Below the pieces are notes generated by a model. That model saw only the letters and a list, made by a program, of their open reading frames with translations, did no database searches and was not told where the DNA came from. Shown here piece after piece: positions 9,497 to 17,578 of a stretch of 17,909 nt of DNA. A program made the translations under genes and the position numbers. Numbering within the stretch: position 1 is the first letter of the stretch; the number at the start of each line of letters is the position of its first letter. Source of the DNA: Rostrohypoxylon terebratum (Eukaryota; Ascomycota; Sordariomycetes; Xylariales; Hypoxylaceae); the NCBI GenBank assembly GCA_022497145.1, contig MU386065.1:7344-25252 (forward strand), given 5' to 3'.

Positions 9497-10612
9497 ATGA
9501 ATCCGTCTCTGTCGCGGGCTGTCGCAAGCGCACCTACCCGACTCTTTCTCGCCAATCCACGTGCGGTATTTAGAGGCTATCCCGTATCCGGGACTTCGGT
9601 CACTTCCTTTACTACGATTCACACATACACCCATCCTCAAGCTCGTAGCCGTAGTTCTAATCGACCTCAGTTCCGCCAGAGGAAACCTCGTATATCGCTC
9701 ACCAATCCAGCAACCCCCACCTTCTCGACCTCCCGAACAAAGAGCTCCCCAACCACAACCACGCCCCCCATGTCGTCTACCAGTCTCATCGAGTCCGCCA
9801 AGCGCGCCGCCTGCCGGCAAGCCGTCGCGGACCACTTCAGCCCGACCTTCACCTACGTCGGGATCGGGAGCGGCAGCACGGTCGCCTACGTCGTCGAAGC
9901 CATCGCCGAGCTCGGCCCCTCCGTAACCTCGAAGATGAAGTTCGTGCCCACGGGCTCCGGCTCGACAGCGCTGATCAAGAACGCCGGGCTCACCGTCCTG
10001 CAAGTACCCGACCTCCTCACCGAAGTCGGCTACCACCCCGAAACCGCCGAGCACCAGCCCATCAACATCTACTTCGACGGCGCGGACGAGGTCGACGCCG
10101 AGCTTAACTGCATCAAAGGCGGCGGGGCGTGCCATTTCCAAGAGAAGCTCGTCTCGAGGCTGTCGAAGAGCTTCATCTGCGTCGCGGATAGCAGGAAGAA
10201 GGTAGACCGACTCCTCACCTCGTGGGCGTACGTGCCTGTCGAGGTATCCCCCGTGGGCGCCGAATTCGTGCGCCGCGAGCTGATACGCATCGGGAGCAAG
10301 GATCCCAAGATCCGGACCTCGGGGCCGACCTTCATCCGCACCATCACCGACAACCACAACCACATCATCGACGCGCCGTTCCCGACGCTGCTGCTGAACA
10401 GCGAGAAAGACAAGCTGGATCCCGCCAAGGGGCTGTGGACGCCGGACGCGCTGTTAGAGAAGATTAGGAGTATTTTCGGTGTGCTGGAGGTGGGTATCTT
10501 CACCGGGTTCAATGGCCCCGACGTGGCGAAGCTAGGCACAGAGATAGAGGGCGTGAAGCCGGTGAAGGCGTACTTCGGAAAAGCGGACGGGCAGGTAGAG
10601 ACTCTGGGTTAG
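9497..10612 (+). CDS. rki1: Ribose-5-phosphate isomerase, with possible N-terminal extension
   Basis: Interconverts ribose 5-phosphate and ribulose 5-phosphate in the non-oxidative pentose phosphate pathway; RpiA family. Two in-frame ATGs matter. ATG 9770 gives 280 aa, close to yeast Rki1 (258), and starts MSSTSLIESAKRAA just before the conserved core. ATG 9497 gives 371 aa and adds about 91 residues rich in Arg, Ser, Thr and Pro with almost no acidic residues, like a mitochondrial presequence. Numbered from 9770: GIGSGST at 31-37 (phosphate binding), DGADE at 103-107 and KGGGACHFQEK from 116 (catalytic Asp, Lys and Glu region). No intron interrupts the core. Third positions in the core are strongly C/G, as in highly expressed fungal genes; the 9497-9769 part is less biased, and may be 5' UTR (a branch-plus-acceptor-like TCTAATCGACCTCAG lies at 9657-9671). 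The core identification is certain; the start is open, and the outer ATG is listed to show the full frame. Confidence 0.93.
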   Translation: MNPSLSRAVASAPTRLFLANPRAVFRGYPVSGTSVTSFTTIHTYTHPQARSRSSNRPQFRQRKPRISLTNPATPTFSTSRTKSSPTTTTPPMSSTSLIESAKRAACRQAVADHFSPTFTYVGIGSGSTVAYVVEAIAELGPSVTSKMKFVPTGSGSTALIKNAGLTVLQVPDLLTEVGYHPETAEHQPINIYFDGADEVDAELNCIKGGGACHFQEKLVSRLSKSFICVADSRKKVDRLLTSWAYVPVEVSPVGAEFVRRELIRIGSKDPKIRTSGPTFIRTITDNHNHIIDAPFPTLLLNSEKDKLDPAKGLWTPDALLEKIRSIFGVLEVGIFTGFNGPDVAKLGTEIEGVKPVKAYFGKADGQVETLG

Positions 10613-11020
10613 GTATGGCGATCATATTTCATCGGGAAATCGAATATTCCCGTAGCATAAAAGTTCATCATTTGGTCTAGGTATTCTCATTTTGACGAGG
10701 GATGTTGCATGAAGTCATACGCAATTGATAGAATTCATGGGCAGGAACTCAGACTACAAGGCATAATAGAACTTGTGCGGACGAGTCCCTTTGACCGCGC
10801 TCAAACTGGAATTTAAAAAGGTGATTACATATACTAAACGTCGTACCCGTAATGTCTGTACTGGTCTTCTTCTCGTTATTCTGCTTCGTGGATTGGTTTC
10901 GTATTATACAACAACTTTTGACTTGTTCATTCGCTATGCACGGAAATATCCTGCGTGGCTCTGGCTCGTCTCCCCGCAATGCCGCAGATCCCCCTTTGTT
11001 GGGAAACGGCGTCGCGCCCC
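10613..11020. other. Convergent 3' flanks, no gene
   Basis: Spacer of 408 bp between the stops of the isomerase (+) and ypt6 (-). The minus-strand open frame across it is read-through of the last ypt6 intron in a wrong frame, not a gene. A CATAAA near 10657 could serve as a polyadenylation signal for the isomerase. Confidence 0.6.
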
Positions 11021-11987
11021 TTAGCATGCGCATCCTTCTTGTTGAGAAGTTTGGGTGTTGGTCTTCACATCGATCACTGAGAAACTTGTCAGTCCAACCA
11101 TTTCGCTCCACGTCTAAGAATTGCGGATGCGACCCACTTTGCGACGAAGCCTGTGCGGCAGCATCCGTCCCCTCCATACCGGGGAGAGCTTGCGCTATCC
11201 TCCTGAAGAGGTTTTTGACGTTGTGACCTAGCTTCGCACTCGTCTCGACGAACATTAGGTTGTTCTTCTTAGCTTCCTCTTCGCCTTGTGCCGTCGTGAC
11301 TTCCCGCTTGTCGTTCAAATCGGTCTTGTTGCCCACCAGCACGATTATCACGTCGTTTCCTCGTTCCGCACGTACGTCATCGATCCACTTCTTGGTATTT
11401 TGGAAGGACTTAGCATCTATCCGTATGTGTTAGTTTGTTGAAATAAGCAGATAGTTGTCAAAATAGAAAACGATGGTTCGTACTCGAAATATCGTAAACA
11501 ACCACTGCGACGCTGGAATCTCGAATGTAGGAGGGAATCAAACTCCTGAAACGCTCTTGGCCGGCTGTATCCCATAACTGTAGTCGTACCGTTCTGTCTT
11601 CGAGGTACATTGTCTACCATCCGCTAGTCAGTCAATCCACGTCATGCCTTCGTTACTTGCAGAAATTGGCGACGTAAACCTGCCTTTGAAAGGAAATCGA
11701 TACCGATCGTAGCTTGATACATGTTGTCGAAGGAGTCATACATGAACCGCGTTATCAGGGATGTCTTGCCGACTAAGCCGAGGTGTCACGTTAGTTATCA
11801 TCCGAGGGTATATCCTGTTTGAAGGAGCATCGTCGATTCGTGTTTGGATGCGTACCACTTTGTTCGCCGAGAAAGACCAGCCTATGGACAGTCAATAAGA
11901 AGCTGAAGTCACGAGAACGGGCGGGCAAGGCTACTTGAATTTCTTCAACGGGTTGTTGTACCCGCCTGCTCCTCCTGCCTGTGCCAT
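11021..11987 (-). CDS. ypt6: Rab6-family small GTPase Ypt6, six exons
   Basis: GTP-switch for endosome-to-Golgi and intra-Golgi vesicle traffic, membrane-anchored by geranylgeranyl groups. Exons on the minus strand: 11987-11935, 11881-11856, 11772-11684, 11613-11484, 11416-11138 and 11076-11021; introns of 53, 83, 70, 67 and 61 bp. The sum is 633 nt, 210 aa plus stop (yeast Ypt6 215). All GTPase boxes appear in order: GEQSVGKTS 23-31 (P-loop), ATIGIDF 47-53 (switch I, Rab6-like), WDTAGQE 70-76 (switch II), NKTD 129-132, ETSAK 157-161, and C-terminal CAC 208-210, the double-prenylation motif. DISNAKSFQNTKKWIDDVR is typical of Rab6. The third intron uses a GC donor. Without splicing the last intron the protein would lose CAC, so the 56-bp exon is needed for membrane attachment. 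It is transcribed away from nop53. Confidence 0.95.
11614..11683 (-). other. GC-AG intron in ypt6
   Basis: The exon ends ...TCA AAG (Ser-Lys) and the intron starts GCAGGT. It ends GGTAG before ACA ATG TAC (Thr-Met-Tyr), 70 bp in all. Only this junction gives the conserved Rab6 order SKTMYLED in frame. A GT donor four bases downstream would give a wrong phase, and no nearby acceptor corrects it. Confidence 0.85.
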
Positions 11988-12728
11988 AATTGCGTCGAGG
12001 TCCTGCTAATTGTAATTTGACGTTGATTTGGCGGTTGTGGTCGAAGGCTGGGAAGAAAAGCTCGGGGATTCTAATCTGTCGAGATGCGCGGATGTACGGG
12101 GTATAATCTTAACAATAGAAATTCGGGGAATCGAAGAGTGGAAAAGTCGGGTCGTTGGGAATTCAGAAACGAGCTTGTTGAAACGGACAAAAGTAAATAA
12201 ATTAATTATTCTTGAAAGATGAATCACTATACGATTGTTTGTTTTTCTTTGAAAGAGTCGGTCCGGAAAGATACCGACAGATTTATTGGAAGTTGCTCTT
12301 TCCCACCTCACCTACGAAAGGAGGCGGTCCCTTTTCCAATAACCTAGCAAGTACGGAAAAATGCGCTTTGGGCTTGCAGCCTTGACAGATTGGCGATTTT
12401 GACCAGGACCGGGGGGTTCTAATGGGGCTGGAGCAACGGTTGTCGTTGGCGCCCATACTTTAGAGATCCACCATCTAACCTAATTCATATTAACCTACCT
12501 ACCTAGTAGCTATACTTACCAGTAGTAGCTATAGGCGGTGTGGCTAGTGACGAGACGTGTGGCTTTCCTAAATGATAAGATAAGATTGTGCTGAATTGCA
12601 GGTGATTTGAAAATTTCTGGGTTGAGCGGCCCCACTAGAAAAGGTCTTGGTCTCCAAGATTCTACATTCTACATTCTACATCTGAACAGCCTTTTTCATA
12701 TTTTCCAGTTGCACCAAGGTTGCCAACA
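11988..12728. promoter_or_regulatory. Shared divergent upstream region of ypt6 and nop53
   Basis: 741 bp between two head-to-head start codons. No supported gene; a 101-codon minus frame (12006-12311) is within the ypt6 upstream region and lacks protein-like features. Near nop53 there is TGAAAATTTC at 12608-12617, similar to the yeast ribosomal RNA processing element, 112-121 bp before the ATG, and a triple ATTCTAC at 12659-12679. CTACCTACCTAG-type repeats with two TAGCTATA copies sit around 12493-12535. Confidence 0.5.
12659..12679. repeat. Three copies of a 7-bp repeat in the nop53 leader
   Basis: ATTCTAC is repeated three times head to tail, 50 bp before the nop53 ATG. It is probably in the 5' UTR and may be only a short microsatellite. 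Confidence 0.8.
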
Positions 12729-14104
12729 ATGCCAGTTCTAAAGCCCTTGAAGGGTTCTACAGAGGCGCCAGCGACATACAAACAGCCTTCAAGAAAAGGC
12801 AAGAAGGCATGGAGGAAGAACGTAGATGTGACAGAAGTCGAGAAGGGTCTGGAAGAATTGAATGAAGAAACTATCAAAGGGTTTGTGTATAATTGATCTT
12901 TCCTGGTCGCATCATGCTAATACTGCGAAATAGAGGCGTTATCGCCGAGATACCTTCAGAAGAGCTATTTACCGTCGATACAGTCGGCGATGCGTCGATA
13001 CCGAAGAAATTCCCCAAGCTCACCTCGAAACCTTTGAAGGCCGATGAAATCATTGCTGCGCGATCAGCCGTACCAGGACCTCCTCCTTCACGAAAGCGCC
13101 CGGGAGATAAGACTACTGATGGGATCATTGCCGAAAAGCGACCAAGGAGGGAATACGTCACACATAAAGAACTCAATCGGTTGCGAAAAGTAGCAGATGG
13201 CGTTCATGAGTCTACGGTAGAGGTTCCAGATGCCTCGTACGATCCATGGGGAGCAGTCGTTAAACCCGAAGCACAAACCTCTACATCTATAGAGGACAAG
13301 AGAAACGATAAGATCAAAGCACCAAAATCTTTCACCAAAAACCCGATATCGCTTCTAGCAAGCGGGAAGACCCCGAAGGCTGTGCCGACGCCTAAAGGTG
13401 GATACAGTTATAATCCAGTCTTCACCGACTATGAAGCCCGTTATACTGAAGAAGCCAACAAGGCCGTCGAGGCTGAGCGCAAGCGTCTAGCAGCCGAGGA
13501 GGCAGAGCGTCTCAAGATGGAAGCTGCAGCTAGGTCCGCTGCTGAAGCAGAGGCTGCGGAGGCTCGGGCCGAACTATCGGAGTGGGACGAGGATTCAGAA
13601 TGGGAAGGCTTTCAGAGCGGCGGTGAGGAGCTCAAAGTTAGCGCAAAGCGACCGGGCCGCAAGAGTCAGGCGCAAAGGAATAGAATTCAAAGACGGAAAG
13701 ATGAAGAACGCCGGCTCAAACACGAGGCGAAGACTAAGGTCCGGAAAGCTCAGTTGGAAGAAATCAAGCGGATTGCAAAAGAGGTTTCTGAGCGCGAGCG
13801 CGAACAGAACCTGGCACTCGCGAACCTTGAGCAGAGTGAGAGTAGCGCCGACGAGGATGATGAGGTCCTTCGCCGACGTCAGCTGGGAAGACTGAAGCTG
13901 CCCGAGAAGGATCTAGAACTAGTCTTACCAGACGAACTACAAGACTCTTTGCGCCTCTTGAAACCTGAAGGCAACTTGTTGAAAGACCGCTACCGGAGCC
14001 TATTAATTAGGGGAAGGATGGAGACCCGCAAGAGAATAACATTCAGGAGGCAAAAGAAGACTAAACTCACAGAGAAGTGGGCATACAAGGACTTCAGCAT
14101 CTAG
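12729..14104 (+). CDS. nop53: Ribosome biogenesis protein Nop53, two exons
   Basis: Nucleolar 60S assembly factor; in yeast Nop53 recruits the Mtr4-exosome to trim the 7S pre-rRNA (5.8S maturation). Exons 12729-12880 and 12934-14104, intron of 53 bp with donor GTTTGT, branch GCTAAT (12916-12921) and acceptor TAG; joined phase gives ...ETIKGGVIAEIPSEELF, 440 aa (yeast 455). The first exon carries the conserved QPSRKGKKAWRKNVDV; the ATG context CAACAATGCC is good for fungi. Further visible parts: Pro/Lys-rich region at 70-100, SYDPWG near 160, long charged helices rich in Glu, Arg, Lys and Ala at about 227-260 and 288-342, an acidic patch SEWDEDSEWEGF near 266-277, and a basic C-terminus RKRITFRRQKKTKLTEKWAYK ending FSI. 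The charged helices explain the overlapping false frames on both strands. The family is human GLTSCR2/NOP53. Confidence 0.93.
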
Positions 14105-14822
14105 AGCTGCCGGAGCTAGTCAATGATAATCTAATAGTATAAAAATAAAGGCGGTCGACGGAGTCACCGGTAAAAGGCGTGAATAATTAGCGAAGTTATG
14201 AGGCTCTTCAACTATGAGATGTTTTTCTGCTTCGGTCCTACATCGGAGATCCGACAATCTGGTTAGGTCGGCAGCCAAGTTGCAACGTTCCAATGCAGGA
14301 TTTTTCTCAGAATAAGCCCCTAGCGCGTAGAATATTCGACGATTTCCTACTTGTCACATTTGAGGATTTCGTCTTCGGACTGCGTGAAAATCCACGCCAA
14401 GCTGTGCCTCAGAGATTATTGCAACTTCAGATGTTCATATCAGATGAAATTGATATCTTCATCAGCCCGAATTACAGGTAAAAGTCGCAACATTAGTAGG
14501 GAAACGAAAACAAAGAAGTACTACATATGTTTTCGCTAACATAAAGTGGGGCCAGGTACAGATAAGCTTGGAAATCTAAGAGGGCTGGAGGGCCGGGACA
14601 TTCCCACTGGTGGTAGATGGAGATCGGAGTCCCACTACAGCGGGTAGTGCGTCATACATACGAATTAGGTAGAAGTCTGGTAGCACAAGTTTGGCCAGGG
14701 AAGCGCCGAAGAAGCCATGAGACGATTGATTCAAAATATCCATAATAATGTCCATAATATCCAAACTTTATTCAATTAAGCTTCACTTTTTCCAATTCCA
14801 GGACACGTAAACTATTGTCCAT
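14105..14822. other. Intergenic region between nop53 and nde1, no gene
   Basis: AATAAA at 14144-14149, 40 bp after the nop53 stop, is a likely polyadenylation signal. Two overlapping open frames of 62 codons near 14293-14539 and a minus frame at 14576-14764 lack protein-like features. The rest should be the nde1 promoter. Confidence 0.5.
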
Positions 14823-14853
14823 TTCCTGCGACATTCCTGCGACATTCCTGCGA
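14823..14853. repeat. 11-bp repeat, almost three copies, upstream of nde1
   Basis: TTCCTGCGACA occurs at 14823-14833 and 14834-14844, and as a 9-base partial copy at 14845-14853. It lies 86 bp before the nde1 ATG, so it may be in the promoter or leader. Confidence 0.85.
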
Positions 14854-14938
14854 TATGCTGTGTTGCGTTTTGACCAGTCTTTCATTATAGTCATTCATTT
14901 CCTCTATTTCATTTAAACTGGTGAACAAGCTACCGATA

Positions 14939-17159
14939 ATGCCGACTCAGCTAGGAGCTGCTACTGCTTTCGCTTTTCGCGCTGGCCGTCCAAGCTCTCC
15001 TAGCTACAACCTCATCTCTGCAGCTCTATTGAGACAGCCAAAGCGCACCAACGTTCGCCAATTAAGTCTCTTTTCTCGACCGAGCGCCTCGAACCAACGT
15101 TACCCCGCGAGACGGACGCAATGGCTATTCCCGTCTAAGCGCGTCGTTCGCTCAATCTCGGGAAAACCCCTCCCTCAAAGACGATCCGTAATACTTAATT
15201 TCGCATATAGATCGGCGGCAGTACTTGGAACTGGTGTTGGATTTTTGGGAGCGCTCCTTGTAGCTTTCTTTCTATACGATTCGACAACATATAAGGAATC
15301 ATCGGTTGTCTTTGGCGACTGTCATGTATCCGAAGCGGCTTTGTCTCCCCGACGTGGGGGACCCAAGAATCTTCCTATTATAGAAGCGCTGCTCGACGAT
15401 GAGGATAATGAAGAAGCGAAAAGGAGGCAAACAAAACCACATCTTGTGATTTTGGGTGGCGGTTGGGGAAGCGTCGCACTTTTAAAGCAGCTCAATCCCG
15501 ATGATTATCATGTTACGGTTATCAGCCCGAAAAATTACTTCCTTTTCACGCCTATGTTACCCTCCGCGACCGTCGGTACCCTGGAAATGCGAAGTCTAGT
15601 TGAACCTATTCGCAGGATCCTATCAAGAATCGGTGGGCATTATCTCCGAGCATCCGCCGAGGACGTCGAATTTTCCCACAAATTGGTCGAGGTTTCTCAA
15701 ATAGACTCTCGTGGTCAAGAGGTCAGATTTTATGTCCCATATGATAAGTTGGTCATTGCCGTGGGTTCTGTGACAAACCCCCATGGCGTCAAGGGTCTCG
15801 AGAATTGTTTCTTCTTGAAGGATATCAACGACGCCCGTATGATTCGGAATCAAGTTATGAAAAATCTAGAACTTGCTTGCCTCCCGACAACGCCCGATGA
15901 AGAGCGTAGGAGATTATTGTCGTTTGTCATTAGCGGAGGTGGTCCTACGGGAGTTGAGTTTGCTGCCGAGCTTTTCGATTTGTTGAACGAAGATCTAACT
16001 AAGAGGTTTCCCCGACTTTTGCGGAATGAGATCTCGGTTCACCTAATTCAAAGCAGAGGTCATATTCTAAACACTTACGACGAGGCTCTCTCTAAATATG
16101 CCGAAGACCGGTTCGCTCGCGACCAGGTAGAAGTTCTTGTCAATTCCAGAGTGAAGGAGGTCACGAAAGACAAGATCATATTCACACAATTGACGGAGGA
16201 TGGTGCCACTCTCACCAAAGAACTTCCGATGGGATTCTGCCTTTGGTCAACTGGTGTTTCCCAAGCAGAGTTATGTCAACGAATAGCTGCGAAACTGGGA
16301 CCGGCACAGAATAACCGACACGCTCTTGAAACTGATACTCATCTGCGACTTAACGGCACACCCCTCGGTGATGTCTACGCGATAGGTGACTGCTCGACTG
16401 TCCAGAACAACATTTCTGATAGCATCATTAGTTTTCTGCGCGGTCACGCATTTAAACTCGGTCGGGATCCTGAAACCGTCGAACTCCGCTTCAGCGATTG
16501 GCGGGCCGTAGCTTTGGACGTCAAGCGAAGGTTCCCCCAGGCAGCCTCTCACCTCAAGCGTCTCGACAAGTTATTTGAGCAGTTTGATAAAGACCAATCA
16601 GGCACGCTCGACTTTGGTGAACTCAGGGAACTCCTCAAGCAAATCGACAGCAAATTGACATCACTCCCGGCAACAGCGCAACGCGCGAACCAGCAAGGTG
16701 TCTATCTTGCGAAGAAGTTCAACAAGCTAGCGCATGCGGCTCCAGGGCTTAGAGCAAATGATATCCGGGACGGGGACTTGGACGAGGCATGCTACAAGGC
16801 ATTCGAGTACCATCACCTGGGCAGCCTCGCATACGTCGGTAATAGTGCAGTATTCGATCTTGGCGGTGGGTGGGGCGTCAGAGGAGGTTTATGGGCTGTA
16901 TATGCATGGCGAAGCGTGTATTTCGCGCAGAGCGTAGGCGTACGGACGAGGGTGCTTATGGCTATGGATTGGGCGAAACGGGGACTTTTCGGACGAGGTA
17001 CGCTTTTTCTCCCTTTCTCTCCCTTTCTCTCCCTTTCTCTCCCTTTCTCTCCCTTTCTCTCCCTTTCTCTTCCTTTTTCGCACTTAATCTGTGGCGCCTG
17101 TAAGCCGACTTGTAGGTAGACAGTTTGCTAACGTGATAGCAGATCTTATGAGTTTCTAA
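14939..17159 (+). CDS. nde1: External alternative NAD(P)H:ubiquinone oxidoreductase with EF-hand, two exons
   Basis: Single-polypeptide type II dehydrogenase that passes electrons from NADH and/or NADPH to ubiquinone without pumping protons; homologues sit on the outer face of the mitochondrial inner membrane. Exons 14939-16997 and 17143-17159, 691 aa (Neurospora NDE1 is about 670). The GTG at 14921 is not used; ATG 14939 starts MPTQLGAATAF. Rough residues: Arg/Ser-rich presequence 1-80; one membrane segment about 92-112 (GTGVGFLGALLVAFFLY); first dinucleotide fold with GGGWGS near 172-177; NYFLFTPMLPSATVGT, a family signature, from about 200; second fold VISGGGPTGVEFAAEL near 329; AIGDCS near 480; EF-hand DKDQSGTLDFGE 550-561, with all calcium ligands kept, implying Ca2+ control; C-terminal YVGNSAVFDLGGG and YAWRSVYF. 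The last exon is 17 bp and codes for the end of GRDLMSF, matching the usual family ending; the unspliced frame would end in a repetitive tail. The inserted EF-hand separates it from internal NDI-type enzymes. Confidence 0.94.
16998..17142 (+). other. Last intron of nde1, with tandem acceptor
   Basis: Donor GTACGC after GGA CGA G, ideal branch GCTAAC at 17127-17132, and acceptor in TAGCAG. Using CAG (ending 17142) gives G-AT, Asp-Leu-Met-Ser-Phe-stop; using TAG (ending 17139) adds one Ala. At 145 bp it is longer than most introns here because of the minisatellite. It is open in frame until 17117-17119, so retention gives a 726-aa form. Confidence 0.85.
17011..17070. repeat. 10-bp pyrimidine minisatellite inside nde1 intron
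   Basis: Six exact head-to-tail copies of CCCTTTCTCT, flanked by degenerate copies, begin 13 bp after the donor site. The transcribed strand of the mRNA is pure pyrimidine over more than 70 nt. The frame through it translates as repeats of LPFSPFLSLS, but splicing should remove it. Confidence 0.95.
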
Positions 17160-17347
17160 TGGCCCCCTGGGTATATATTACAAAAGGGCGGGTAAAGCTA
17201 AACGTCAATTGCCTGTCAGATTCTAGATTCTTGAAGAGCGACGCAATCAGTACCAAAATATGCGATAGAAATGGAAGGTATGTGACAGGTTAAGAGCGCC
17301 AGCGCCATGCATGTGACAATGAGGATATTTATTGCATCACAGTGGAA

Positions 17348-17578
17348 TTATAAATCAGGAGCCGTTCTATGTCCATGTCCATGCCCATGTCCAAACCCTC
17401 CTCCAAACCCTCCCATAATTCTTGCTGCCGAGACGGCCAAGACATTTCGAGCGATATTTACTTCAAACTCAACTAATATATGCATCAGCAGAGTAGTCGC
17501 GATGACCAGTGCTGGATTCTTGCCCCTAGAACATGGATGTGACAGAATAAACCCAACAATTGTATTGAATTCTGTCAT
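17348..17578 (-). CDS. Doubtful short protein, possibly the last exon of an unrecognised gene
   Basis: The minus frame of 76 codons starts at ATG 17578 and is open upstream to about 17659. It could be the last exon of a gene that begins nearer 17700-17850, where CTCACTAG could act as an acceptor. The peptide has a fairly hydrophobic middle (ALVIATTLLMHILVEF), a segment VNIARNVLAVSAARIMGG that looks protein-like, and a Gly/His tail GFGHGHGHGHR made by the hexamer repeat. I do not recognise a family. The plus strand across the same bases has an ATG frame of 120 codons (17307-17669) rich in CP pairs, also from the repeat, so chance is a real alternative. Confidence 0.22.
   Translation of the reverse strand: MTEFNTIVGFILSHPCSRGKNPALVIATTLLMHILVEFEVNIARNVLAVSAARIMGGFGGGFGHGHGHGHRTAPDL
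17369..17392. repeat. Hexamer microsatellite, four copies
   Basis: ATGTCC repeated four times, with one T-to-C change in the third copy, followed by two copies of an AAACCCTCC-type unit at 17393-17413. It accounts for the CPCPCP (plus) and HGHGHG (minus) strings in overlapping open frames. Confidence 0.85.

Noticed and set aside
9467..10363. 298-codon minus frame across the isomerase gene
   Set aside because: Gly/Arg/Asp-rich shadow of a very G-C-biased gene on the other strand; it contains no family motif.
10749..11020. Long C-terminal tail on the small GTPase frame
   Set aside because: It is read-through of the 61-bp last intron. Splicing to the CAC exon gives the family length and motif.
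12006..12311. 101-codon minus frame upstream of ypt6
   Set aside because: It is immediately upstream of the ypt6 start on the same strand and is best explained as leader or promoter sequence.
14293..14539. Two overlapping 62-codon frames between nop53 and nde1
   Set aside because: Overlapping frames of equal length without motifs; no splice signals link them to neighbours.
2935..17159. A metabolic or defence gene cluster across the window
   Set aside because: The genes are dispersed housekeeping functions with mixed orientations and normal spacing; nothing indicates shared regulation.
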